Part shown: positions 25,439 to 33,739 of the stretch, in pieces | How the letters are laid out: each line of letters begins with the position of its first letter | Numbering within the stretch: position 1 is the first letter of the stretch | Source: Bradyrhizobium semiaridum | GTDB lineage: Bacteria > Pseudomonadota > Alphaproteobacteria > Rhizobiales > Xanthobacteraceae | Reading direction: 5' to 3' | NCBI RefSeq assembly: GCF_020329505.1 | Contig: NZ_JAGKJJ010000008.1 | Location: 1-64,000, forward strand | Length of the DNA stretch: 64,000 nucleotides | Program-made: the position numbers and the translations under genes | Notes under the pieces: model-generated | Told to the model about the DNA's origin: nothing | The model's database searches: none | Seen by the model: only the letters and a program-made list of their open reading frames with translations

Positions 25439-26221
25439 ATGCGCAGGGAAGATCTGCTCAAGCTTCCGTCGATGCCGGCCGCCGGCCCGAGCTATCCCGC
25501 CGGCCCCTATCGCTTCATCGATCGCGAATTCCTCGTCATCACCTACGAGACCGACCCCGAGCTGATCCGCGCCGGACTGCCCGAGCCGCTGGAGCCAATC
25601 GAGCAGCCGATCGTGCACTATGAATGGATCAAGATGCCCGACTCGTCCGGCTTCGGCAGCTACACCGAGTCCGGCCTCGTGATCCCGGCGCGTCTGCATG
25701 GCGAGGAGGTCAACTTCGTCTGCCAGATGTATCTCGACGATGATCCGCCGATCGCGGCCGGCCGCGAGATCTGGGGCTTTCCGAAGAAATACGCCCATCC
25801 CAAGCTCGAGATCGTCAAGGACACGCTGACCGGGACGCTGGAATATGCCGGCCAGCTCGTCGCCATGGGCACCATGGGCTACAAGCACGAGAGCATGGCG
25901 GGCAATGGCGACGTCACCCGCGCCACGCTGTCGAAGACGCAAATCAATCTGAAGATGATCCCGGGCGTCGACGGCCATCTCGAGATCTGTCAGCTCGTCG
26001 CGATCAACCTGACCGACATCGTCGTCAAGGGCTCGTGGATCGGACCGGGCCGGCTGCATCTGGTGCCGCATGTCAACGCGCCGGTTGCCGATTTCCAGGT
26101 CAAGCGCGTCGTCGGCGCGCATCATTTCCTCGCCGACCTGACGCTGCCGTTCGGCCGCGTCGTGCATGACTACAACAAGGAAGCCGCGGAGGCGACGCCG
26201 ACCGGGCTCGCGGCGGAGTAG
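25439..26221 (+). CDS. adc: Acetoacetate decarboxylase
   Basis: 260 residues, normal length. The REIWGFPKKYAHPK segment carries the two adjacent Lys residues of the family, one of which forms the Schiff base with acetoacetate. It releases CO2 and acetone, draining acetoacetate formed from PHB or fatty acids. The N-terminal and C-terminal blocks (RFIDREFLVITYETDPELIR, RLHLVPHVNAPVADFQVKRVVGAHHFLADL) also match the family. ATG at 25439 follows AGGGGGTTATTGCG. Some related proteins act on other beta-keto acids. Confidence 0.92.
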   Translation: MRREDLLKLPSMPAAGPSYPAGPYRFIDREFLVITYETDPELIRAGLPEPLEPIEQPIVHYEWIKMPDSSGFGSYTESGLVIPARLHGEEVNFVCQMYLDDDPPIAAGREIWGFPKKYAHPKLEIVKDTLTGTLEYAGQLVAMGTMGYKHESMAGNGDVTRATLSKTQINLKMIPGVDGHLEICQLVAINLTDIVVKGSWIGPGRLHLVPHVNAPVADFQVKRVVGAHHFLADLTLPFGRVVHDYNKEAAEATPTGLAAE

Positions 26222-26229
26222 GGCTGTCG

Positions 26230-26247
26230 CTGACATAAAACTGTAAC
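26230..26247 (+). promoter_or_regulatory. PHO-box-like direct repeat with downstream -10
   Basis: CTGACAT-AAAA-CTGTAAC matches the 7-4-7 layout of PhoB sites (consensus CTGTCAT-N4-CTGTCAT type). A possible -10, TATGCT, begins 13 bases later at 26261. The next gene, the CorA/ZntB-like protein at 26388, would then have a leader of about 115 bases. Binding is inferred only from the pattern. Confidence 0.35.
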
Positions 26248-26387
26248 AGGCGCGTCTTCCTATGCTGCGACAGAGGGACGCGCCTGACTGGTTTTGCGCG
26301 TGGGCGGGGTATTGAGCATGTCATTTCGCGCGACTGCCTGTGTGATCTTGTTCACGACTTCCTTGGCCCATTCTTTGGAGACCGGTC

Positions 26388-27410
26388 ATGCTGGCTGATC
26401 GGCCTCCCGCCAATGTCGTTACGTCGCTGCTGACGCCAGGGGCTGTCCCCGGCTTGGTCTGGGCGTTTCGCCTGCATCACGACGGCCGCGCCGAGGCGCT
26501 GCCGATCGATGCGCCGATCGAGCCCAGCCACGATGGACGGCTCTGGCTGCACTTCAATTTGACCGACGTCCGCACCCGGGCGTGGCTTGCCAATCTTCAC
26601 ATCCCGCAGCTGGCACGCGACCTGCTGCTCTCCAATGACAATTTCCAGCAGATCCACATCGTCGACCATTGCGTCTACGGCGTGTTCTCAGATCTGGTGC
26701 GCGACATCAACGAGGCGACGCGGGAGACCGGCTATCTCCGCTTCGCCATGACCGAGCGCCTGCTGATCAGCGGCCGCCATCAGGCGCTCTGCGCGGTCGA
26801 TGCGACGCGCCGCGTGCTCGAGAGCGGCCACCGCGTCGACAGCGTCGCTTCGCTGCTGGAGAAGATCGTCGACGAGATCGCCGATACCATGGACCGCATG
26901 GCGGACAAGATCGGCACCGATCTCGATGCGATCGAGGAGCGGGTGCTCACCAACGACACCGGATCCGAGCTGCGCAGCGGTCTCAGCAAGATGCGGCGCA
27001 CCTGCGTGCGGCTGCATCGCCAGCTCGCCGGCCTGCGCGTGCTGTTCCACCGGCTCGAGCAGAAGAACACCGACAATCTCTCGCCGGCGCTGCGCTTGCA
27101 GGCCGGCAAGCTGGCGCAGCGGCTCGACGGCCTCGACCACGACATCGTCGAGCTGCACGAGCGCAGCCGCCTGCTGGAGGAGGAGCTGCGCTTCAAGCTG
27201 GAAGAGGAAAGCAACCGGCATCTGCACGCGCTCTCGGTGGTCACCATGATGCTACTGCCGCCGACGCTGGTCACCGGCATCTTCGGCATGAACACCAAGG
27301 GACTGCCGCTGACCGACACGGACAGCGGCTTCCTGGTCGCGGCCGGATTGCTGATTGGCTCGTCGCTGCTCGCCTATCTGGTCATGCGGCGGCTCGGGAT
27401 CGTCAGATAG
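26388..27410 (+). CDS. CorA/ZntB-family divalent cation transporter
   Basis: 340 residues. A large cytosolic N-terminal domain with long helices (about 1-270) is followed by two C-terminal membrane spans; the first ends in the pore signature GIFGMNTKGLPL. The loop TDSGF replaces the MPEL-type loop of CorA, which is closer to ZntB, so zinc rather than magnesium may be moved. It probably forms a homopentamer in the inner membrane. A 26-codon upstream frame (26318-26398) overlaps its start. The porin gene follows after 24 bp. Confidence 0.88.
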   Translation: MLADRPPANVVTSLLTPGAVPGLVWAFRLHHDGRAEALPIDAPIEPSHDGRLWLHFNLTDVRTRAWLANLHIPQLARDLLLSNDNFQQIHIVDHCVYGVFSDLVRDINEATRETGYLRFAMTERLLISGRHQALCAVDATRRVLESGHRVDSVASLLEKIVDEIADTMDRMADKIGTDLDAIEERVLTNDTGSELRSGLSKMRRTCVRLHRQLAGLRVLFHRLEQKNTDNLSPALRLQAGKLAQRLDGLDHDIVELHERSRLLEEELRFKLEEESNRHLHALSVVTMMLLPPTLVTGIFGMNTKGLPLTDTDSGFLVAAGLLIGSSLLAYLVMRRLGIVR

Positions 27411-27434
27411 GGCGATTGCAGCGCGGTAGCCGCC

Positions 27435-28715
27435 ATGTGCAGAGTTCTCTTCCGCGCAGCCCTGGTGTCCGCGGCGCTCGTGCTCTGCGCGTCCATGACG
27501 CCCACGCGCGCCGAGGACAAGCCGGTCGCCGACCGGATCGCGGACGCGCGCGCCGCGCTGGAGGAGGCCGGCTACCAGTTCAGCATGACCTATATCGGGG
27601 AGGGGTTTGGCAACGCCGCGGGCGGCGTCAGCACCGGGAAGGCCTATACCGGCCGTCTCGACCTCGGCACCACGATCGACCTCGAGAAGGTGATGGGCTG
27701 GACCGGCGCGACCTTCCACGCCAACATGTTTCAGATCCACGGCGATGGGCTGTCGCGCGGCTATGTCGGCAATCTGTTTCTGGTGTCCGGGGTCGAGTCG
27801 CTGCCGGCAACGCGGCTTTACGAGCTCTGGATCGAGCAGAAGCTGCTGGAGGGCAGGCTGTCGATACGCTTCGGTCAGCAGGGCTCCGACGTCGAGTTCA
27901 TCGACAGCCAATACGATGACATCTTCATCAATTCGGCGCTGGGCTGGCCCGGCATCACCGGCGTCAATCTCCCGGCCGGTGGACCCTCGCCGGCGCTCGC
28001 CGTGCCCGGCATCCGCATCAAGGCAGGCCTGACCGACCGTCTGACGGCCTATCTGGGGCTGTTCAACGGTTCGTCCGCGCCGCCGCAGGCAACCGAGGAC
28101 CCGCAACTCGCCAACCCGCACGGGATTTTGTTTCGCGTCAATGATCCGCCCTGGTGGATCGGCCAGCTCAAGTACAAGTTCGATATCGGCGAGAGCAGGC
28201 TGCCGGCGACGATCACCGGCGGTGCCTGGTATCACATGATGTCGTTCGCCGATCAGCGCTTCGGCGCCGATGGGCTCTCGCTCGCCGATCCGAACAGCTC
28301 CGGCGAGACGCGGTGGCTGCGGCGGGACAACGGCATCTTCATGGTCTACGAACAGCTGCTGGCGCGCGCCAGGCCGGACGTGGACAAGGGCGTCGCTTTT
28401 TTCATGCGCGCGTCGATCAGCCCCTCCGACCGCAATCTGATCAGCGCCTATGTCGACGGCGGCTTCCTGTTCGCCGGCTTCAGCGAAAGTTTCCCGGACG
28501 ACCGGTTCGGCATCGCCGGGATATTCGGCAAGATTTCCAGCGCTGCCCGCGCGCTCGACCGCGAAACACAGATCTTCACCGGCACGGCGTACCCGATCCG
28601 CGACTATGAAGCGGTCCTCGAGATCACCTACCAGCACGTCGTGAATGCCAATTTCACGATGCAGCCGATGTTTCAGTACATCGCCCATCCCGGCGGCGGC
28701 AATGCCGGAAGGTAG
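27435..28715 (+). CDS. OprB-family carbohydrate-selective porin
   Basis: 426 residues with signal peptide MCRVLFRAALVSAALVLCASM.. to TRAED. The outer-membrane barrel pattern of alternating residues is clear from FSMTYIGEGFGNAAGG onwards. LYELWIEQKLLEGRLSIRFGQQGSDVEF and ANPHGILFRVNDPPWWIGQLKYKF are typical of OprB proteins, which pass sugars and other polar solutes. The last strand is IAHPGGGNAGR, slightly atypical because no terminal Phe is present. Its 3' end overlaps the convergent MFS gene by 43 bp. Confidence 0.87.
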   Translation: MCRVLFRAALVSAALVLCASMTPTRAEDKPVADRIADARAALEEAGYQFSMTYIGEGFGNAAGGVSTGKAYTGRLDLGTTIDLEKVMGWTGATFHANMFQIHGDGLSRGYVGNLFLVSGVESLPATRLYELWIEQKLLEGRLSIRFGQQGSDVEFIDSQYDDIFINSALGWPGITGVNLPAGGPSPALAVPGIRIKAGLTDRLTAYLGLFNGSSAPPQATEDPQLANPHGILFRVNDPPWWIGQLKYKFDIGESRLPATITGGAWYHMMSFADQRFGADGLSLADPNSSGETRWLRRDNGIFMVYEQLLARARPDVDKGVAFFMRASISPSDRNLISAYVDGGFLFAGFSESFPDDRFGIAGIFGKISSAARALDRETQIFTGTAYPIRDYEAVLEITYQHVVNANFTMQPMFQYIAHPGGGNAGR

Positions 28716-29902
28716 CTCTGATAGACCGTGCGCGACAGGCCGGCGCCGAATGCGGCCGCGCCGGCGCCGAGCTGGTGGCCGGCGAAGATCCAGCCGAACA
28801 CCAGATTGGCGCGCTCGGCGCCGAAGCGCTGCGCGGTCAGGCGCACCGTCGGCGGCACGGTGGCGATCCAGTCGAGCCCGTAGAACATCGCGAACAGCGA
28901 CAAGCCGTAGAACGAGAAGTCGGAGAACGGAAGGAACAGCAGCGACAGCCCGCGCAGGCCGTAATACCAGAACAGCAGCCAGCGATTGTCATAACGGTCC
29001 GACAGCCAGCCTGAGATGATGGTGCCGAAGAAGTCGAAGATGCCCATCGCGGCGAGCAGGCTCGCGGCCTGCACCTGGGGGATGCCGAAGTCGAGACACA
29101 TCGGAATCAAATGGACCTGGACCAGGCCGTTGGTCGAGGCGCCGCAGACGAAGAAGGTCGCGAACAGGATCCAGAACACCGAGGACTTCGAGGAGTCGCG
29201 CAGCGTGCCGAGCGCCGCCGCCATGATCGGCGCATTGGCCGGCGGCGGGGCAGGCAGCGGCGCAGTGCCCTCGTCGCCGAACGGGCGGAGGCCGACATCG
29301 CTGGGCCGGTCGCACATCACCATCAGCACGGCAAAGGCGGCGACGCAAAGCAAGACGCAGACCAGTCCCAGCGCGATGCGCCAGCCGTAGCGTTCGGTGA
29401 GGGTGGCGAGCAGCGGCAGGAAGGCAAGCTGGCCGGTGGCGACGCTCGCGGTCAGGATGCCGACCACCAGGCCGCGGCGCGCCACGAACCAGCGCGCGGC
29501 GATGGTCGCGCCGAGCACCAGCGCGGTCATGCCGGTGCCGATCCCGATCACCACGCCCCACAGCAGGATCAATTGCCAGACCTGCGTCATCGCCAGCGAG
29601 GCGAGCAAGCCCGTGACCACGACCAGCTGCGCGGCGAGCGTCACGTTGCGCAGGCCGTAGCGGTTGAGCAGCGCGGCAGCGAACGGCGCCATCAGCCCGA
29701 ACAGGATGAAGCGGATCGACAGCGCCGAGGAGATCTCGGCGGTGGACCAGCCGAACTCCTTTTGCAACGGCACGATGAAGACGCCGGGCGCGCCGACGGT
29801 GCCGGCCGAGATCAGCGCGGCGAAGAAGGTGACGCCGACCATCACCCAGCCATAATGGATGTTGCGGCGGGCGAGGGAGGAAGCAAGCCAGTTCGAGATC
29901 AT
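28673..29902 (-). CDS. MFS transporter (monocarboxylate/oxalate-formate type)
   Basis: 409 residues, about 12 spans. The N-terminus NIHYGWVMVGVTFFAALISAGTVGAPGVFIVPLQKEFGW is characteristic of the OFA/monocarboxylate group, and loop motifs FGLMAPFAAALLNRYGLR and GTIISGWLSDRYDNR match MFS motif A in both halves. It should exchange or import small organic anions. It overlaps the convergent OprB gene by 43 bp. The short tail PALPPPGWAMY is outside the core and may be affected by the overlap. ATG at 29902 follows GGGGCCCA. Confidence 0.9.
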   Translation of the reverse strand: MISNWLASSLARRNIHYGWVMVGVTFFAALISAGTVGAPGVFIVPLQKEFGWSTAEISSALSIRFILFGLMAPFAAALLNRYGLRNVTLAAQLVVVTGLLASLAMTQVWQLILLWGVVIGIGTGMTALVLGATIAARWFVARRGLVVGILTASVATGQLAFLPLLATLTERYGWRIALGLVCVLLCVAAFAVLMVMCDRPSDVGLRPFGDEGTAPLPAPPPANAPIMAAALGTLRDSSKSSVFWILFATFFVCGASTNGLVQVHLIPMCLDFGIPQVQAASLLAAMGIFDFFGTIISGWLSDRYDNRWLLFWYYGLRGLSLLFLPFSDFSFYGLSLFAMFYGLDWIATVPPTVRLTAQRFGAERANLVFGWIFAGHQLGAGAAAFGAGLSRTVYQSYLPALPPPGWAMY

Positions 29903-30059
29903 TGGGCCCCGGATGAATGATGCAGAGGGATTGGTTCGTGATGCCTAATATGCCACGGGGAAGCTATGTCTAAAATGACATAGTTCCCTCATTTTCGGAC
30001 TCAGTGACCCCTGAGCCTTATCTGCGGGTGGACTCGGTTGCGCGGTCTCGCCAACACCC

Positions 30060-30180
30060 GTCGTCCTGGCGAAAGCCAGGACCCATAACCACCGAATTTG
30101 GTTGAATACAGGATAGTTGCCCCGGCGTCGCGCAACGGCGAGCGACTGTGGTAATAGGTCCTGGCTTTCGCCAGGACGAC
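30060..30180. repeat. Perfect 24-bp inverted repeat, family C
   Basis: Bases 30060-30083 and 30157-30180 are exact reverse complements (core gtcctggcgaaagccagga), separated by 73 bp. Each arm is itself a near-palindrome around ctggcgaaagccag, so it can fold alone or as a long stem. It lies between the divergent-side MFS gene and the end of the thiolase gene. It resembles known alphaproteobacterial extragenic repeats; no transposase is linked. Confidence 0.75.
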
Positions 30181-30229
30181 GCTGAATGCATTCACACTCT
30201 GTCACCATGGTCGTCCCGTAGCCGCAAGG

Positions 30230-31426
30230 CTAATTCGTCACCCGCTCCACCGCGATCGCGGTGGCTTCGCCGCCGCCGATGCACAGGGCGGCGACGCCGC
30301 GCTTCAAATTCTGCGCCTCCAGCGCGTGCAGCAGGGTCACGATCAGCCGCGCGCCGGTGGCGCCGATCGGGTGGCCGAGCGCGCATGCGCCGCCGTTGAT
30401 GTTGAGCTTGTCGCGGGGAATGCCGAGGTCGCGCTGCGCCGCCATCGCGACGACGGCAAAAGCTTCGTTGATCTCGAACAGGTCGACATCGCCGACGCTC
30501 CAGCCGACCTTGTCGAGCAGCTTCCGGATCGCCGGGATCGGCGCCGTGGTGAACCATTGCGGCTCCTGGCTGTGGGTGGCGTGGCCCTTGATCTCGGCGA
30601 ACACCGGCAGCCCGTCGCGATCGGCGAGCGAGCGTCGCGCCAGCACCAGCGCCGCCGCGCCGTCGGCATTGGCCGAGGAGGCAGCCGGCGTGATGGTGCC
30701 GTTGGCGCGGAACGCCGGCTTCAGGCCGGGGATCTTGGCCGGATCGACTTTCAGCGGATGCTCATCATTGCCGATGATGCGCGGCCCGGCTTTTTCCTGC
30801 AGCGTGATCGGTGCGATCTCAGCCTTGAAGGCACCGCCCTCGACCGCCTTGCGGGCGCGGCTCAGCGTCTCCATCGCATAGGTGTCCTGGTCGGCGCGGG
30901 TGAACTGATAGGCCTCCGCGGTCGCCTCGCCGAAATCGCCCATCGAGCGGCCGGTCTCATAGGCGTCCTCCAGCCCGTCCATCATCATGTGATCGATGAT
31001 GCGGTCGTGGCCGGCGCGGTAGCCACCGCGTGCCTTCTGCAACAGATACGGCGCGTTGCTCATGCTCTCCATGCCGCCTGACACCACGATCTCCGCCGAG
31101 CCGGCCCTGATGATGTCGTGGCCGAGCATGGTGGCCTTCATGCCGGAGCCGCAGACCTTGTTGACGGTGGTGGCGCCGGTGGCATCGGGCAGTTTGGCGC
31201 CGCGCGCGGCCTGGCGGGCAGGGGCCTGGCCCTGGCCGGCCGGCAGCACGTTGCCCATGAACACCTCATCGACCCGCTCCGGCGCAAGCCTGGCCCGCTC
31301 GAGCGCCGCGCCGATCACATGGGCGCCGAGCTTGTGCGCGGCGAACGGCGTGAGTTCCCCCATGAAGCGGCCGAGCGGGGTGCGCGCGGCGGACAGGATG
31401 ACGACGGGATCGGTGCTGGTTGCCAT
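30230..31426 (-). CDS. Acetyl-CoA C-acetyltransferase (beta-ketothiolase)
   Basis: 398 residues, classical PhaA/AtoB-type length. Cys92 in NKVCGSGMKA is the acylated residue; INGGACALGHPIGATGAR carries the His, and the C-terminal CIGGGEATAIAVERV carries the second Cys (ALCIGGG). It condenses two acetyl-CoA or cleaves acetoacetyl-CoA. Nearby acetoacetate decarboxylase and patatin fit ketone-body/PHB chemistry, but there is no phaB beside it. The start is at 31426 after GGGAGTCCTGCC. A 16-bp palindrome lies 42 bases upstream. Confidence 0.92.
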   Translation of the reverse strand: MATSTDPVVILSAARTPLGRFMGELTPFAAHKLGAHVIGAALERARLAPERVDEVFMGNVLPAGQGQAPARQAARGAKLPDATGATTVNKVCGSGMKATMLGHDIIRAGSAEIVVSGGMESMSNAPYLLQKARGGYRAGHDRIIDHMMMDGLEDAYETGRSMGDFGEATAEAYQFTRADQDTYAMETLSRARKAVEGGAFKAEIAPITLQEKAGPRIIGNDEHPLKVDPAKIPGLKPAFRANGTITPAASSANADGAAALVLARRSLADRDGLPVFAEIKGHATHSQEPQWFTTAPIPAIRKLLDKVGWSVGDVDLFEINEAFAVVAMAAQRDLGIPRDKLNINGGACALGHPIGATGARLIVTLLHALEAQNLKRGVAALCIGGGEATAIAVERVTN

Positions 31427-31467
31427 GGCAGGACTCCCTTCAGTGCCGGGTATTTTATTGAATTATA

Positions 31468-31483
31468 CGCATCATATGATGCG
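31468..31483. promoter_or_regulatory. Perfect 16-bp palindrome upstream of the thiolase gene
   Basis: CGCATCATATGATGCG, self-complementary over its full length, 42 bases upstream of the thiolase start in an AT-richer stretch (ttattgaattata). It resembles operators of dimeric regulators such as MarR- or GntR-type proteins. No regulator gene adjoins it. Confidence 0.45.
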
Positions 31484-31585
31484 CCGCAAAAAATGCAATC
31501 GCGGCAGACATGAGAAATTGTCGTGATCGCATGAGACGAATCGGGAGGGGCTGGCGGTTCGTAGCCGGATGGAGCGTTCTCTACG

Positions 31586-32098
31586 ATGCCGTCGCCACAG
31601 ATTCGCTGTCGTCCCTGCGCGCTGGTTGCGGCGTGGGCGCTCGGCGCCGTCAGCGTGATCGCCATTCCCGGCCAGATCCTGCTCGGCGGATTGTCCGACC
31701 GCATCGGCCGCGAATGGATCTGGACCGCGGGCTGCCTCGGCTTTGCAGTCTCATACGCGGCGCCGTTGGCGCTGGAGGTTTGGCCGTCGAACGCACTGCT
31801 CTACGCCATGGTGTTCGCGCAGGGCTTCTTCGGTTACACGCTGACCTCGGTGATGGGACCGATCGTCGCCGAAATCTTCGAGGGAGCGCATTACGGCGCG
31901 ATATTCGGCACCATCACCATCGCGCTGATCGGCGGCGGCGCCGCGGGTCCGTGGATCGCCGGTGTCATTCATGACGTGACCGGAAGCTATCGGCTCGCGT
32001 TCCTGCTGATCATCGCCGGCTGCCTGGTGTCATCAGTACTGATCTGGATCGCGGGGCCGCGCAACGTGCGTCGCGTCCCGGGGCGCGAGCGGCGATGA
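31586..32098 (+). pseudogene. C-terminal remnant of an MFS transporter
   Basis: The frame reads about 160 residues matching the second half of an MFS protein: VAAWALGAVSVIAIPGQILLGGLSDRIGREWIW (motif A between spans 8 and 9), then TSVMGPIVAEIFEGAHYGAIFGTITIALIGGGAAGPWIAGVIHDVTGSYRLAF. The first six to seven spans are missing, and the 140 bases upstream contain no MFS sequence. The first codons (MPSPQIRCRP) are not membrane-like. It is probably a deletion relic next to the intact MFS gene at 32381, though it is not a close copy of it. Confidence 0.75.
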
Positions 32099-32245
32099 CG
32101 ATGCGCATGGCGAACGGCGCGCGCCGCCGCACGGGCGCTTCTCATGGCTACGCCGGCCGGCTTGTGCCCAAACCCTCGCCACCGGCTGATCAATAATCCA
32201 TCGACTGTAATGATAAATCTAACAATATCAATATTATAATGGAAA

Positions 32246-32262
32246 TTGTATGCAGAATACAA
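32246..32262. promoter_or_regulatory. Candidate GntR-type operator
   Basis: TTGTAT-GCAGA-ATACAA, a palindrome with perfect 6-base arms in a strongly AT-rich stretch (about 32190-32270), 118 bases before the MFS start at 32381. TTGTAT/ATACAA half sites are common for FCD-type GntR regulators, and such a regulator is encoded at 34515 in the same cluster. Confidence 0.4.
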
Positions 32263-32380
32263 AATGTGCTTGTCGCGTCGCTGTCATTCGCGCAGACTTC
32301 GCGCGGGCAGGACCGGCGGCCGACCTTCGCTGGCGAAGGTCACGGGGCAGGCGAGAACAGCTGCCGGAGAGGAGCGAACC

Positions 32381-33685
32381 ATGAGCGAACAGGTGTCCAC
32401 CATCGCGATGACGGACGCGGCAAAACCGAGCGGCGTGCGCTGGAAGATCTTTCTGCTGATGCTGTTCCTGATCTCGATCAACTATATCGACCGCGCCTCG
32501 CTGTCGGTCGCGATGCCGCTGATCGCCAAGGAGTTCGATATCGATCCGGCGATGCAGGGCCTGATCCTCAGCTCGTTCTTCTGGACCTACGCCTTCATGC
32601 AAGTGCCGGGCGGCATGCTCGCCGATCGCTACAAGCCGCGGATCGTGATCGCGGCGGCGACGTTCTTCTGGGGTGCATTCCAGGCGCTCGCCGCGCTCTC
32701 GACGAGCTGGTTCCTGCTGCTCTTGACCCGGCTCGGCCTCGGCGCATCGGAGGCGCCGATCTATCCCGCCGGCGGCAAGCTCAACGCGATCTGGATGACG
32801 CAGACCGAGCGCGGCCGCGGCGCCACCTTGCTGGACGGCGGCGCGCCGCTCGGCGCCGCGCTCGGTGCGATCGTGATCGCCTGGCTGATCGCCGCCTTCG
32901 ATTCCTGGCGCACGGCCTTTGTCATCGCCGGCGTCGGCACCATGCTGTGCGGCATCTGGGCCTGGCAGTACATCCGCAACGCGCCGCGCGAGCACCCTGG
33001 CGTCAACGAGGCGGAAGCGCGCTATCTCGAGGAAGCGCATGCGATCGAGGACGCGGCGACGCCTGCGGCTTCGGGCGCGGGCTGGATGGCCTATTTCCGC
33101 TTCCGCTCGGTGTGGTGCATGTGCCTCGGCTGGATGTTCTTCAACACCACCTTCTACGGGCTCCTGACCTGGATGCCGAACTATCTGTTCAAGGTGCACG
33201 GCTTCGACATCAAGGCGCTCGGCGGCGCGTCCTTCATCATCTTCTTCGCCGGCTTCGTTGGCGAACTGGTCGGCGGCTGGATCGGCGATCGCTGGCGCGA
33301 GAAGGGCGGCTCGCCGAACATGGTGTTCCGCACGCTGTTCGGCATCGCGGCCATCATGGCGACGGTGTCGATCTTCCTGGTCGCCTACGTCACCAATCCG
33401 GTCGCGGTCGTGGTGCTGCTGTCGACCACGCTGTTCTTCCTGCGCTGGTGCGGGATGTACTGGGCGATTCCCTCGGCGCTGGCGGGCCGCGGCAAGTCCG
33501 GCTTCCTCGGCGGCTGCATGAATCTCGGCGGCAACATCGCCGGCATCACGACGCCCTTGATCGTCGGCTTCATCGTGCAGGCCACCGGATCGTACTTCCT
33601 GGCGCTGATGTATTTCGCCGCCGCCGGCATCGCGCTGTTGATCTGCTCGACCCTGATCGACTACAGCCGCAAGCTGCCGGTGTAG
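32381..33685 (+). CDS. MFS transporter, anion:cation symporter (ACS) group
   Basis: 434 residues from the ATG at 32381, preceded by GAGAGGAGCGAACC; the frame upstream is not homologous. Twelve spans. SINYIDRASLSVAMPLIAKEFDID, the motif A loop PGGMLADRYKPRI and GASEAPIYPAGGKLNAIWMTQTERGRG place it with galactonate/phthalate/glucarate-type ACS permeases for organic anions. It heads a same-strand cluster with racemase-like proteins, a hydantoinase and a hydrolase, so it probably imports their substrate. A terminator hairpin follows its stop. Confidence 0.92.
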   Translation: MSEQVSTIAMTDAAKPSGVRWKIFLLMLFLISINYIDRASLSVAMPLIAKEFDIDPAMQGLILSSFFWTYAFMQVPGGMLADRYKPRIVIAAATFFWGAFQALAALSTSWFLLLLTRLGLGASEAPIYPAGGKLNAIWMTQTERGRGATLLDGGAPLGAALGAIVIAWLIAAFDSWRTAFVIAGVGTMLCGIWAWQYIRNAPREHPGVNEAEARYLEEAHAIEDAATPAASGAGWMAYFRFRSVWCMCLGWMFFNTTFYGLLTWMPNYLFKVHGFDIKALGGASFIIFFAGFVGELVGGWIGDRWREKGGSPNMVFRTLFGIAAIMATVSIFLVAYVTNPVAVVVLLSTTLFFLRWCGMYWAIPSALAGRGKSGFLGGCMNLGGNIAGITTPLIVGFIVQATGSYFLALMYFAAAGIALLICSTLIDYSRKLPV

Positions 33686-33693
33686 AACTATAA

Positions 33694-33721
33694 CGGCCGA
33701 GCCTCGACGGAGGCTCGGCCG
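33694..33721 (+). terminator. Hairpin after the MFS gene
   Basis: 12-bp perfect stem cggccgagcctc/gaggctcggccg with a gacg loop, 9 bases after the MFS stop, followed only by the weak tract atttgat. It may attenuate rather than fully stop transcription into the downstream catabolic genes, which start 19 bases later. Confidence 0.65.
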
Positions 33722-33739
33722 ATTTGATGAGGCTCCAAG

